Shown: piece by piece, positions 34,074-44,769 of the stretch
Layout: each line of letters opens with the position of its first letter
How positions within the stretch are numbered: the stretch's first letter is position 1
Origin: Corythucha ciliata
Lineage: Eukaryota; Arthropoda; Insecta; Hemiptera; Tingidae
NCBI GenBank assembly: GCA_038030265.1
Contig: CM075939.1
Span: forward strand, 17,527,253 to 17,591,252
Length of the DNA stretch: 64,000 nt
Direction: 5' to 3'
Made by a program: the position numbers and the translations under genes
The notes under the pieces: model-generated
Seen by the model: only the letters and a program-made list of their open reading frames with translations
The model's database searches: none
What the model was told of the DNA's origin: nothing

Positions 34074-35673
34074 GTTCCAAGAGGCAACGGGCTGAGAATT
34101 TTTTCGCAAGTATTCTCGCCGGGCAAAGCTGGGCCACAAGCTCTGTCAAAGACCACTGCCGCGCTCCACGGTCAACGGGCTCCCTTGACCAACCTCACCG
34201 ACGACGAGCTCACGCTTAAACGGACGGTATCGAGGTTCGCCAATGAAAAGATCAAACCCATCGTGAGGCAAATGGATGAAAATCGCCAATTCACTCCGGA
34301 TATAGTCAATAGCCTTTTCCAGAACGGTGTAAGATTAGCTCTTTTTGGCAAAACTAAATTAGTATAGCTAAGTGAAGATTGAATTGAAAAATAGTTAATG
34401 GGTGTTGAAGTTGACCCCAAGTACGATGGCACGGGCTTGAACTTCTTCAGCACGATTTTAGTGATTGAGGAAATTTCAAAAGTCGACCCGTCGCTCGCAA
34501 TTTTGGTTGACATTCAAAACACGCTCATAAACGCTTTGTTTACAAAGCTGGGTACCGAAGCTCAAAAGAAGAAGTACCTTACTAGACTGGCCACAGATAC
34601 TGTGAGAAGAAATTATTGAAGACTAGTAAATGGAAGAGAAAGTATACGTACGTTTTTTGTCAACAGGTAGGAAGTTTCTGCTTGACAGAACCTCTATCTG
34701 GTTCGGACGCCTTTGCCATGAAAACCACAGCTAAAAAAAATGGAAATGATTTCATTATCAATGGATCGAAAATGTGGATTTCTAATGCTGATCTAGCCAA
34801 CATTTTTCTTGTCTTGGCGAACGCTGATCCTTCAAAGGTCAGTACGTACTATTTGATTAAATATTTTAGGAATGAACTAATTATACTTGTACGCTGTTCT
34901 ATTCTATTATTGATAGGGGTACAAAGGCATCACTTGTTTTATAGTGGAAAGAAGCATGCCTGGCTTCTCCGTTGCCAAACCTGAAAGTAAACTAGGAATC
35001 AAGGCATCTGGGACGTGTATGGTTCACTTTGACAACGTCAGAGTAAGGTCTAAACAGTTCTTAAATCAAGCATCAACTCACCCAAATAATATTGAAGGTT
35101 CCGAAGAGAATATCCTTGGAGAGTACGGACAAGGCTACAAATACGCTGTATCTTTCCTCAATGAAGGTCGAGTCGGTATCGGAGCTCAAATGGTCGGTCT
35201 AATGCAGGGATGTTTGGACGCGACAATCCCTTACACGCTCGAACGCAAACAATTCGGCCATCCCATATTCGATTATCAGGTAAACAACCGGTGTTTTTCA
35301 GATTACACAAACCTCACTTGACCTCATTTCTCTCTTCTATCACATCCCTACAACACAGGGAATGCAACATCAAATAAGCGATGTCGTTACAAGGGTCGAA
35401 TCCGCTCGACTTCTTGTGTACAACGCGGCGCGGCTCGTCGAAGCCGGACTGCCTTTCGTTAAAGAGGCGTCGATGGCCAAATATTACTCGTCCGAAATGG
35501 CGACCTGGGTGACGAGTAAGTGCATTGACTGGATGGGAGGCGTTGGTTTCTCCAAGGATTACCCCCATGAAAAATTTTTCCGTGACTCCAAAATTGGCAA
35601 TATCTACGAGGGCACGAGTAATATACAATTGAATACGATCGCTAAGATTTTGAGAAAGGAATATGCGGGCTAA
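34074..35673 (+). CDS. Short/branched-chain acyl-CoA dehydrogenase, mitochondrial (5' exon missing)
   Basis: FAD enzyme oxidising 2-methylbutyryl-CoA and related acyl-CoAs in isoleucine breakdown, in the mitochondrial matrix. Exons 34074-34328, 34395-34601, 34667-34837, 34917-35279 and 35359-35673 all join in phase 0 with GT/AG borders, giving 436 residues to TAA. Visible: [14 protein letters not shown], acyl-CoA dehydrogenase signature 1 [33 protein letters not shown], signature 2 [20 protein letters not shown], and the catalytic glutamate in IYEGTSN. Similarity to human ACADSB runs through the whole length. The first 40 residues are rich in R and K without acids, as in a mitochondrial presequence. 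The true start lies in an unseen upstream exon. Confidence 0.93.
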
Positions 35674-35679
35674 ATTTTA

Positions 35680-36235
35680 ATCATGTGATGTAAAACGATT
35701 GTTTTTTTAAATAATTATGAATAATATTATTTATACTATAAAATGATGAAATCCACCTGAAAAAACTGAGAATGGATCAATTTCGTTAACGCCTAAAGCG
35801 CTATTATAAGTTTAATTCGCTAGTGGTTAGATCTTGCGGGTTCTAAATGGCCCTGACATTGACTTATTTATATTTTAAGCGACGTGTATGGTTCACTACG
35901 ATCATCACTTCATATTTTCCTCAAAAATGTTTGATTAAGTGTTCGATTACACGACCTACAGACTTACAGCCAGAACGATGGGCGATCGCCGAAAGCGAGG
36001 CGAGATGAGAGGAAAGTCATCGCCATTCCAATTTATATCCCCAACGGCTTCCGTTTCGACGGTTGAGCAACACGTCTGGTATCAGAGGCGAATAGTTAGG
36101 GGGGGGGGCGAGGTGGGCCATCGCCCACCCAATCTTCCTATTGGGTGGACAAAGGTAACTTTTCGCCCCCCCCCCCACCCAATATGTTCATCTGATTTTC
36201 AACAAAACGTCCAACAAAGGGCTGTGTACTATTGT
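35680..36235. other. 3' flank of the dehydrogenase gene
   Basis: Contains the 3' UTR side of the gene (no clear AATAAA within 100 bp) and a GC hairpin made of poly-G (36100-36108) and poly-C (36168-36176) with ggtgggccatcgcccacc between. No further gene is seen. Confidence 0.4.
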
Positions 36236-36346
36236 ATAGCTGTGATATACTGGGTTCAATAATAATGAGAGCCGATTGCTCGGGTAACGATAGATAACTT
36301 TTAAAATCCGATATAATTACAAAAATGAGGGCACTCGTGAACAGTA

Positions 36347-37645
36347 AGGCACTATAACCCGAGTATGCTTGCCCGCCATATTGAGCTCTAATGACTAAGT
36401 TATGCTATATCAGATAATAGAATGGAGAAGCTTTTTATTACTTTCTTTCAAGATTTTGTTGTTTTATGTTGGTTTTATGCTTCCTATATTCACATATTAA
36501 TTGCAATTTATTGATCGGTGATGTCGCTGAGCTTCTTTTTACGTTGCATAATCGTTTTTTCTAGTCACGATTTGTGATTGACTCTGAAAAAGCTTCTTGC
36601 ACCAGCCATCTGAATTTGATTCCTCAAATAATTCTAAGGCGAAAATTAACGTGGGTTACTACGCCCTGTGAATATTAACGACGATAACGATGTTATTGTA
36701 GCCCAGACTTAAGGCCCTTTTCCTTGTTCAAGATTTCGTTCATCAGGCATTGCTCTCGCAAATTGAAAATTGTAAGATTTCAGTGTTCCCAGTGATATGG
36801 TTTTCCACTCGTTTATTCTAAATTAAATGGTATGTTGATGGTGAAGACTGGTGGAAAATTGTAGTGATAGGTTTTTTATTTTTTTGGTGGGGTTGGCATT
36901 GTGGAGAGCTCGTCGTTTCTGGAAATTATTCTCGTGTGAAGACAATCACAGAGAACGATTCCCCGATAGAAACATTTTGTTTTCAGTACACTAGAACACT
37001 AGAAATTATGTTTACCTCACAAAGAACTGAATGAATAGTTGGGACTGGGACCCATTTATCCTGCCTGCAATTTTGAAGCCAGCGCTGTCTTCTTTCATTC
37101 TCTAGGGGAAATCGAAACATTCAAAATCCCTTTTTACGCTATTTGAACAATTAACGGGGCAGCAGCCATCCATTATCTAAAAAAAAAGCAGGCATCCAAG
37201 TTACGTGGTCGAATACGTTCATTAAAAGAATTGCAATTCCAAAGTGTGGAAACTTTAAATGACAAACTGGCGGATTGTTAGAAATAAATCGAGGACTTTA
37301 ATTTTAAACCCGCCAAGAAAGTTCAAAAAAAGAAATGATTCTTCAAATTATAAGCGTTTTTAGGAATTTTAAAATGATGAAAAGGCCTCTGGGAGCACTC
37401 AGGAACACCGAACACGAACACTGGTCTTAAACGAGATAGACGAAAAATCACTTTACACGCGCTTATTCTTTACCTAAATTAATATCATTTGGTGAAATAA
37501 TTTGGAACTAATTCCAAATTAATATACAATGAAGTGCTAGTTTACTAGCTAAACAATACCATTAAACGTGAACAGTACACACTATCTTTTCTTGACAGAA
37601 GAGCACAATATGGCGGCCAAGCATACCTGGTTTAAAGGTTCTCTA
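36347..37645. mobile_element. hAT-like non-autonomous element inside the LTR
   Basis: 1299 bp flanked by the 8-bp direct repeat GTGAACAG (36339-36346 and 37646-37653). It fits the hAT preference for T at position 2 and A at position 7. The LTR is continuous when one TSD and the insert are removed. The ends are imperfect inverted repeats (TAAGGCACTATAACC... against TAGAGAACCTTTAAACC..., both leading into GTATGCTTG-CCGCCATATTG). No transposase frame was found. Confidence 0.82.
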
Positions 37646-37794
37646 GTGAACAGCACATGTCTCGGGTGAAAGGCTAACCACGAGAGCGCGTAAAACAAGA
37701 AGGTTCTCAAGTTTCATGCAGGTTTCCCAATAATCGATATCTACATCAATTTACCACAATACTCCCCCCTTATTATTTTGGTTTCATTTTCACT

Positions 37795-37827
<33 letters not shown>

Positions 37828-37830
37828 CTT
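37795..37830. repeat. Poly-T/CT tract
   Basis: A long T-rich run between the LTR-element PPT and its integrase fragment. Low complexity only. Confidence 0.7.
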
Positions 37831-38024
37831 TCTTTTTACCCCACAGCTGAAAAAATGTAAAAAACTGTAAAAACATTTGAATGCTGAAAAAAAAATAAAA
37901 ATAAAATACACAAGTTATAAAATAACGAGAAAACAAAATATTTCACATGTAACCATTTGTCACCAAAACTCACAAACAATATTAATTTTAATATAAAAAT
38001 CATTACAATGAAAATAAGAACAAT

Positions 38025-38441
38025 TCACTTTGAGTAAAAATCGTTGTATCTGACAGGAACTTTTATGCTTCTCTTTGGCCTCGAAATTTCCTCATTTTTA
38101 AACTTTAAGGCTTCTGAATTTAGCGTAGAACCCTGAGCACTTAGCTTCTTATTCTCGATGGAAAAAGGAAGAGATGAGCCCACTACTTCTGACTTTCCTG
38201 TTACTTTTAATAACTGGTCAAAATGACGTTTCCAAACAATATCCTTCCCCTCCAGTTTACATAAACAAATCCTACTGCCCAGTAATTTGATTATCTTCGG
38301 TAACCATTTTTCTCCGATGTGAGAGTAGTTTCTAGCCAAAACCGAATCTGAAACATTTAAATCAACTTTCCGGGAACCAGAAAAATATTTACTTTGACTT
38401 GAACTCGCTTCGTCCTTCTTCTCAACAGGATTCTCAGTCAA
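38025..38441 (-). pseudogene. Retroelement integrase C-terminal fragment
   Basis: 138 codons on the - strand. VLARNYSHIGEKWLPKIIKLLG, then VWKRHFDQL, and a basic end RPKRSIKVPVRYNDF match the C-terminus of Ty3/gypsy-type integrases. The catalytic core (DDE) and all upstream pol are absent. It lies between the LTRs of the 36241-38816 element. Confidence 0.75.
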
Positions 38442-38607
38442 TAAACTTAAAGATTTCGGACAACTCTACCCAAAAATAAAACTGAGGGAGGTGTACCTGT
38501 AGAAGTATGCGGAGTGTTCCGATAGGTAAACAAATACTTGGCCAAAATTAATTTGGTTGAAACTGACTTCGCTTCCTTTAGTGCCTTTAGTAGGCTAACC
38601 CTTCAGC

Positions 38608-38816
38608 TGTGATATACTGGGTTCAATAATAATGAGAGCCGATTGCTCGGGTAACGATGGATAACTTTGAAAATCCGATATAATTACAAAAGTGAGGGCA
38701 CTCGTGAACAGCACATGTCTCGGGTGAAAGGCTAACCACGAGAGCGCGTAAAACAAGAAGGTTCTCAAGTTTCATACAGGTTTTCCAATAATCGATATCT
38801 ATATCAATTTACCACA
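38608..38816 (-). repeat. 5' LTR of the gypsy-type element
   Basis: 209 bp. It is 95% or more alike (by eye) to the two LTR pieces 36241-36346 and 37654-37758 once the insertion is removed. Both ends are TG...CA. Confidence 0.88.
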
Positions 38817-38947
38817 ATAGCGATGAGTAATGGTATTTTCTTCATTTAAACCACGAATTAGCGCTTAATTAATAAATTAATCAAACTGATGTTATCCGGA
38901 CGACGATGAAGGGCATAGCCCAACACGATTCGAGTTTCGAGAAAAAA

Positions 38948-39022
38948 TGGCTCCCCGGCGGGATTTGAACCCGCAACCTCTGGATTACCAGTCCAGCACG
39001 CTGCCAATTGCGCCACGGAGAC
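38948..39022 (-). tRNA. tRNA-Thr-like gene, anticodon GGT
   Basis: The cloverleaf reads on the - strand from 39022: acceptor GTCTCCG, D arm GCGC/GCGT, anticodon stem CTGGA/TCCAG with loop CTGGTAA (anticodon GGT), T arm GCGGG-TTCAAAT-CCCGC, 3' strand CGGGGAG. Internal promoter boxes (TGGCGCAATTGG, GGTTCAAATCC) and a following T6 fit Pol III. Oddities: position 1-72 is G-G, CCA follows directly in the DNA, and GGT is not the usual eukaryotic Thr anticodon. It may be a tRNA-derived repeat or pseudogene. Confidence 0.6.
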
Positions 39023-39620
39023 GCCTTTGGGAGTCGTACTCCGAGGGATAAGCTAAGCCGAACCCCACCCAGGTCCACTGTTTCTCGAAACTCTAGGCGT
39101 TTCTCCTGATCGGTAAACCACGCCGAATTTTATCTTATCTAGATGGTTTTAGATGGATATGATGAGTAATTCTGTACCAATTAGTTTTTATCTCACCATT
39201 TCTAATCTAGTAAGCGTCATATCTAAGAAATGTATTTTATTGTTATTTTCACGTTCAACAGTAAATTTAATATTAGGATGAGCTTTATTCAACACGTTAA
39301 TTAGAGGCATTATGTGTTCCCTTTTTACACTAGCGATAGAGTCGTCAACATACATTTTTAAAAAATCAACTTTTAACCTACTTTTCAGTAAAACGTCATT
39401 AATAAGCTTATCAATGTAAGTACCGGCTAAAATACGTGATAGACAGCCACCCATGCTTAAACCATGTTTTTGTTCATATATAATGTCATTAAAAGTAAAA
39501 TAATTATTAAAAACACAGAAACGTAATATATGAAAAAGTAAATCTTTTGGAATTTTAGCTCATCCTAATATTAAATTTACTGTTGAACGTGAAAATAACA
39601 ATAAAATAAATTTCTTAGAT

Positions 39621-40381
39621 ATGACGCTTACTAGATTAGAAAATGGTGAGATAAAAACTAATTGGTACAAAAAAGAAACAGCTTCAAACAGATTATTGCA
39701 TTATTATTCAAACCACCCGTACCACATGAAAGTTAACATTGTTAAAAACCAAACAAGGAAAATGTTATTGTTAAGTGAGGATTATTTTCATGAAGATAAC
39801 ATGAAAAAGATAGAAAATATGTTTATAAAGAACGATTACCCTCCTATGTTAGTAAAAAAACTTGTTAAAAGCGAGATTAACAAATTAAAGCTGAATAATA
39901 ATGCTGAAAGGGAGGTTGTGAATAAAAATGAAGGGTGTACGATGAGTATCACGTTTATAGAAGGAATTTCGTATACGATTAAAAATTTATTAAAAGAATT
40001 TTGTATAGTTAATAACATAAATTTAGCTTTTAAATTGAATAACTCACTTAAGAATATTTGTCCTGCTTTTAAAGATAAAGACAATATTACTCAAAAGAAT
40101 AACGTAGTATATAAAATTGATTGTGGGGGGGTGTGAAAATTACTACACAGGGATGACTACGCAAAAGTTGAAAAATAGAAAAGCACAACACATTTGTGAT
40201 ACTAAAAATGGAAAAAATAATACTGGGCTTACGGCTTAGTGAACATCATAAAAAAACGGGGCATATTTTTAACTTTAAAGACGTAAGTGTATTGGATCGG
40301 GAGAATAATTGTGAAAAATTGAGAGTTTTAGAAAAATTGCACATAAATATGGGGGGGGGGGAACTGTCAATTTCCAGTTGA
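39621..40381 (+). pseudogene. Penelope copy 2 RT thumb and GIY-YIG region
   Basis: Reads MTLTRLENGEIKTNWYKKET, LHYYSNHPYHMKVN and KRMLLLSEDY-type thumb/linker sequence, then VVYKIDCGG followed by a frameshift in a G-run (40126-40133). The YYTGMTTQ region then appears in other frames, with the YYIG tyrosine box changed to YYTG. The end is LEKLHINMGGG. Inactive. Confidence 0.8.
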
Positions 40382-40396
40382 ATAGTATGGGGGTAG

Positions 40397-40784
40397 AACC
40401 GTATTGTAATGTTTTAGCAATGTATAAGAGAAGCGGTGGGAAAAACAGATACGAGAATGGATTGAGGGAGAGGGGCTCCCAATCTTGAGTGATTATCGTT
40501 GTATTTAGAGCGTTTAGTGAGGAGACAAGTTTCCTTGTGGTACCTGTCCATCAACAGGATTATTTGGAAGTGTGTGTTTATTGACATGTGACGGGGAAAT
40601 GTGAGTATTTTGCTGTTATTGTTAAGGTTGTTTTTGAGAACTGGGACTAATTGTGGTTATGTCTCCTTTAAGTTGTTTTAGAACTACGGATGCCTTGAAA
40701 ATGGGGTGCACTTACCCCGAAACTAGTCGGCATATTTAAAATATAATAAAAGAATGTTATACTCAAATGATTAATCAATTACCT
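40397..40784 (+). repeat. Penelope copy 2 pseudo-LTR
   Basis: Same sequence type as 28075-28493 but more diverged and truncated after 'ttaatcaattacct'. It contains the hammerhead-like motif at 40690-40733 with the identical TTGAAAA box and stem I ATGCC/GGCAT. Confidence 0.85.
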
Positions 40785-41269
40785 ATGTTGACTCATTTCC
40801 CTTCGAGCACTCTTTATTACGACAGTATTTTTCGAAGCAGTTCAAGTGGTGAACTGCTGGTGATGCTGGTTCACACGCCCTTTTTTCTCTCTATCTATGA
40901 ACATGAACCTAAAAATAATCATTTTTCCATATTTAAGCTTTGCGGGGGCCCTCTCTGGTAGGTGGCCCTGGTGGTCCGCCCCCCTCGCCATTGGTATGCT
41001 ACTGTTCACGGCGTACTCTTGCTCTTTCACACTATGTTCTGCTCTGCACGGAAAACTGTGTCTTTAGGACTCTAATTACCCAGAAACAAGATAATTTCAT
41101 GAAGAGCCGGTAAATTTCGTGAAGGATTTGGAATTTCAACCTCAAGAGTTGTATTTTTGCACATGTAGGCATGATTGATTCTCAAAATTGTATTTTGAGA
41201 ATGGGAGGGGGGTTAAATCTTAACTGCTCTGATTCTTGCTCCCCCAATTCCGGCTGACTTCCGCCGCCA

Positions 41270-41540
41270 CTGAGAAAAGCGCCAATTTATGGATATTATA
41301 GGGAAAAAACCGCTGGTTTACAGCTGAGGAAAATCACGAATTCCTAGCGTGTGGTGAACAAAAAATGCGATTCGTAGCAAAAAGGACAAAACCTGCTGTT
41401 TTGGCTAATATTGAGGAAAATACGTAAGAAAAACCTAATTTTCACATCAAACTGAGAACAGTGTTAATTCTTTGCTAAAATATAGAAAAAATTACTAATT
41501 TGCTGCTGAAGTGAAGGAAACGAAACTTCAATAAAAGGGA
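41270..41540. repeat. Degenerate AAATTGAGGAAAA-type tandem repeat
   Basis: Units such as 'gctgaggaaaatcacgaattcc' and 'attgaggaaaatacg' recur with a period of about 35-40 bp. Same family as 1-260 and 47940-48070. Confidence 0.5.
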
Positions 41541-44500
41541 AAGAACGTTGTAGTGGACTAGAGTATCGAATCAAGAAATTCAAAAGACGTACGATGTCCG
41601 TCCACAGATTTGTTATTTACTTGTGCGAGACTGCGGTTTCGATATTACATCGTCATGAGTTAGTTGCTGACGACGACACGACTGAGCGACCGATGATGAT
41701 GGTGACACATCTTTTGAATTTCTTGATTCAAAACTCAACTTGGGGGCCCAACCCAGGCCCCAATAGGTGAAGGTCCGCCAGTGATCCCAACTCAAAAGTT
41801 AAAAATCAAGCTCAAATGCCACTTATTGCCAGCCAAAAAACGTATTCACGCTAAACTCCGGGTCCGTGGACCTAACGATTTTTTTTTTTTTTTTTCAAGT
41901 TTTTAGTATTTTTAAAAACGTAATCTTCCAAATCTTGTTGTTTGGTTTTTCATAAAGTCAAGTACAGCTCGGGAGTGAATTTTATTTAGTTTAATTTTTA
42001 TTCTCTCGATTCCCTTCCTAGAAGATTCGATTTGGAAAATAAAATGAAATGTCCAAGACGAATGGTTGAACGAAGAGTTTAGATTAATGCCAGTAGATGG
42101 CAGGAAAGAGGTCGCATTGAAAATCCATGAACGGCACCACTGCTATCGTGAACGGCAAGTGCCTTGTCTACGAATTACGAATGCTGAATGCAGAGTGGAG
42201 ACTCCACCGAGATCGAAGTTGATGACGGGCGAGAGGCGCTAGAAGCACTTTGGGCCATTTTCAAATTGCTGTAGAAAATCTCATTGGTTTTTCGAGAGGG
42301 CATCAAACTTATATGCTTAAAATACCTTCAGTTCGCTCTTAGTACGTGCTCATTGTATTGCTTTAAACCAACATTATTGAATAATATGAAATTTTGGCTT
42401 GAGCGTCAGGCGTCACACTAGGGCTAAAACTCTAAAAACCTGTATGTATCCGTCTTCTGCACAAAATTATAGACTACAAAATGTTTAGTAGCAGTAGGAC
42501 CTCCGCATGAATCCAACAGACACTCTTTGCTTGAATTACTGTCATAGAAGAAGGTGGTACATTATTTTAATTCATAATCGTCACTTTCGTTTTTGTAGCC
42601 TTATTATTTACTCCAAACGTTGTCGCTCTCTCTATAACTCACACTTTTCCGTAGGTAAAACCCTCTCTTCTTCCAGCCATAGTTCTCTCCTTTGCTTTTT
42701 CTCTCTCTTACTTTTTTTAAACGCCGGCGAAGAGTCGCTCGGTGGGCTACCTAAAAACTTTCTCCGCCGTCCACACACAGCACGGGTATACGCGCGAGTT
42801 AAAGCCAGTCTGCCGAAGTCGGTTATTCCTTGTTCTTTCTCTTTTATTCGAAAGTTGGCTCATCTTTGTTTCATTTTTATTTTTAGCTTTTTTCGAATAT
42901 TATGAAATTGTGTTTTTTCGTTGAGATTCGTGAGTTTGAGTGATATTTAGTGATGTTGCACCTACTTTTCTTGAAGAAAAAAAGGATTTCGCATGTTTCC
43001 TGAAAAACAAACAACCCGTGGTGAGAGCAAGGCTGTCCAATAAAGGAGAGGTGCTGGCAAACCATTCGCCAGGGGTTGAAAAAACTAAACAAGAATGTAA
43101 GTAATAATAAATTTTAAATGAGTGCTACCCTTGTACTTCATAAAGTGCAATGCATAGGAGAGGGTTATAAAAACTTTATCTAGAGTCTAAAGACCTAAGT
43201 GGGAGTAGGCAGGACGAAGGAAAGCGACTTGTTTCTGTTTGCAAAGACAAACTTTCTTGTTGAGAAGGTCTTCTTGTTGATTGTTTTTATTTTCCTCACT
43301 TTCACCCTTTCAAGTGTCAAAGAATATTCTTCTTTATCCCCCTCCTCGCCCTCTCAATCATTTTGACACTTGACTTGGACTATTAATTTTGTTTCATCTT
43401 GACACATCCATCGATTTCATTTGGGTATTCATTCGCGATTAAGAGCTTAAGGAGGCGAAAAAATTGCCTAAAACTTTTCATTTTTTACATAAGAACCGTT
43501 TATCACGTCTTTACTAATTATTGTTTCACGTTTGTAAATTTCATTTCCGGATGCAGTCCTTTTAGTCACTCAAATGACTTGCAATGCCGTTGTTGTTCAA
43601 ACAGTGAAATCGTCTTTGATTTAAAAAGGGATTTCGTCCCGAGAGAAATCGCAAAGCGGCTAATGAATTTTAAAGTGACTATTTAAAGCTAACAACAAGA
43701 TCCTTCTTTTGGATTGGAGGAGGAATAAAGACAAAAATGAAACTGAAAACTACAATAATGTGAAGTCAGCCCCCTTGCAACTGTATAATGACAAAGAAGA
43801 AACATCCCAAGTTGCAAAGTTACAACGTGACTTGCAACATATCAACACATCCACCTTAAAACCATGCAAGTTTGTTTTGTGCAGTGTGTGTCAGCAACAC
43901 AATTGTTAACATTTTCCCGTTAATTAACCAGCAATTAAAAAAAAAAAACAACGGTGTTACAATAGGCGGCAACGTAGGCGAGGGTTGTGCAGTATATCCC
44001 TCGTCCGTCGTATACCAATAAATAAGAATAAAAATAAAATTCCATTTTAACGACTCGAATTCCATTAAAAGAATCACTCGCTCGATCTTTTCGGTAGTGC
44101 ACATTTTTTTTTTCTCTCACTCTTGCTCTTGTTTGTGGGCGAAGAGTGGTCGAATTTAGAAATCTCCTTCTTTGGAAACCTCGGGTCACGATTTTATTTC
44201 GTATAATCTTTGAAATGAATCAAAAAATCCACTTTTATTTTCATTTCAAATATTGGTAATTCCGGATGTAACTCTCACGAAAAACCTTTTCTCAGTCCTG
44301 TCAATTGGACAAGGAACGAGCGAATCCAAAAAGAGTGGAGCGGTTTTTTTTGTGATGAAAAAAAGCTCAAGGCAAAGCAAGGCAACATCTCAAAGAAACT
44401 GTCACAACTTCAATATCTTGTCACATAATAATAGTGAGTGGAAAGTTTTCCATATTCTCTCAATTCTTGAGAGTAATGAAGGGTATGGATTTCTTTTCAA

Positions 44501-44550
44501 TGTAGGTAGGTACACAAGTATTATTTTTAACAGAAAAACAGTATATTCAA
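41541..44550. other. Intergenic stretch with little recognisable content
   Basis: Only small items: a 19-bp inverted repeat gaatcaagaaattcaaaag at 41567-41585 and 41711-41729, a poly-T run at about 41880-41895, and A/T-rich tracts. No exon or element ends are supported. Confidence 0.45.
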
Positions 44551-44769
44551 ATATTCGGAACATTTGATCGTGTCTGGTACCTGCATAGGACGTTTTATAA
44601 TGGTCCATTCTATGAGATGACACTTCTGAGATCGCTAGACTATGGGGCAGGGGCTCACAACAGAGCTAGATGTTGTCAAACGCGTGGTTTGAAAACGACT
44701 GGCGAGAGTAAAAAGTCGCTTCCTGCGACCAATAATTTACGAAACCAACAATGCCATCACTCTAAGAAA

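Larger units (their letters stand above)
36241..38816 (-). mobile_element. Internally deleted gypsy-type LTR retrotransposon with 5-bp TSD
   Basis: TSD ATAGC at 36236-36240 and 38817-38821. On the - strand the 5' LTR is 38816-38608 (209 bp, starts TGTGGTAAATTG and ends TATATCACA). The 3' LTR is 37758-36241, split by a 1.3-kb insertion. A polypurine tract (complement of 37759-37772, TAAGGGGGGAGTAT) adjoins the 3' LTR. Only the integrase C-terminus remains between the LTRs (38441-38025), so most of gag-pol has been deleted. No convincing primer-binding site was recognised after the 5' LTR. Confidence 0.88.
39175..40785 (+). mobile_element. Penelope-like element, copy 2, with inverted head
   Basis: 39559 down to 39175 is on the - strand and encodes the RT from KIPKDL through MGGCLS and MYVDDSIAS to LDMTLTRLE. 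From 39560 on, the + strand resumes at AHPNIKF and continues through the GIY-YIG region to the pseudo-LTR (40397-40784). About 110 bp (39178-39286 and 39560-39670) is present in both orientations. It is 5'-truncated. The catalytic YVDD box survives here, unlike in copy 1, but is detached from the rest. Confidence 0.85.
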
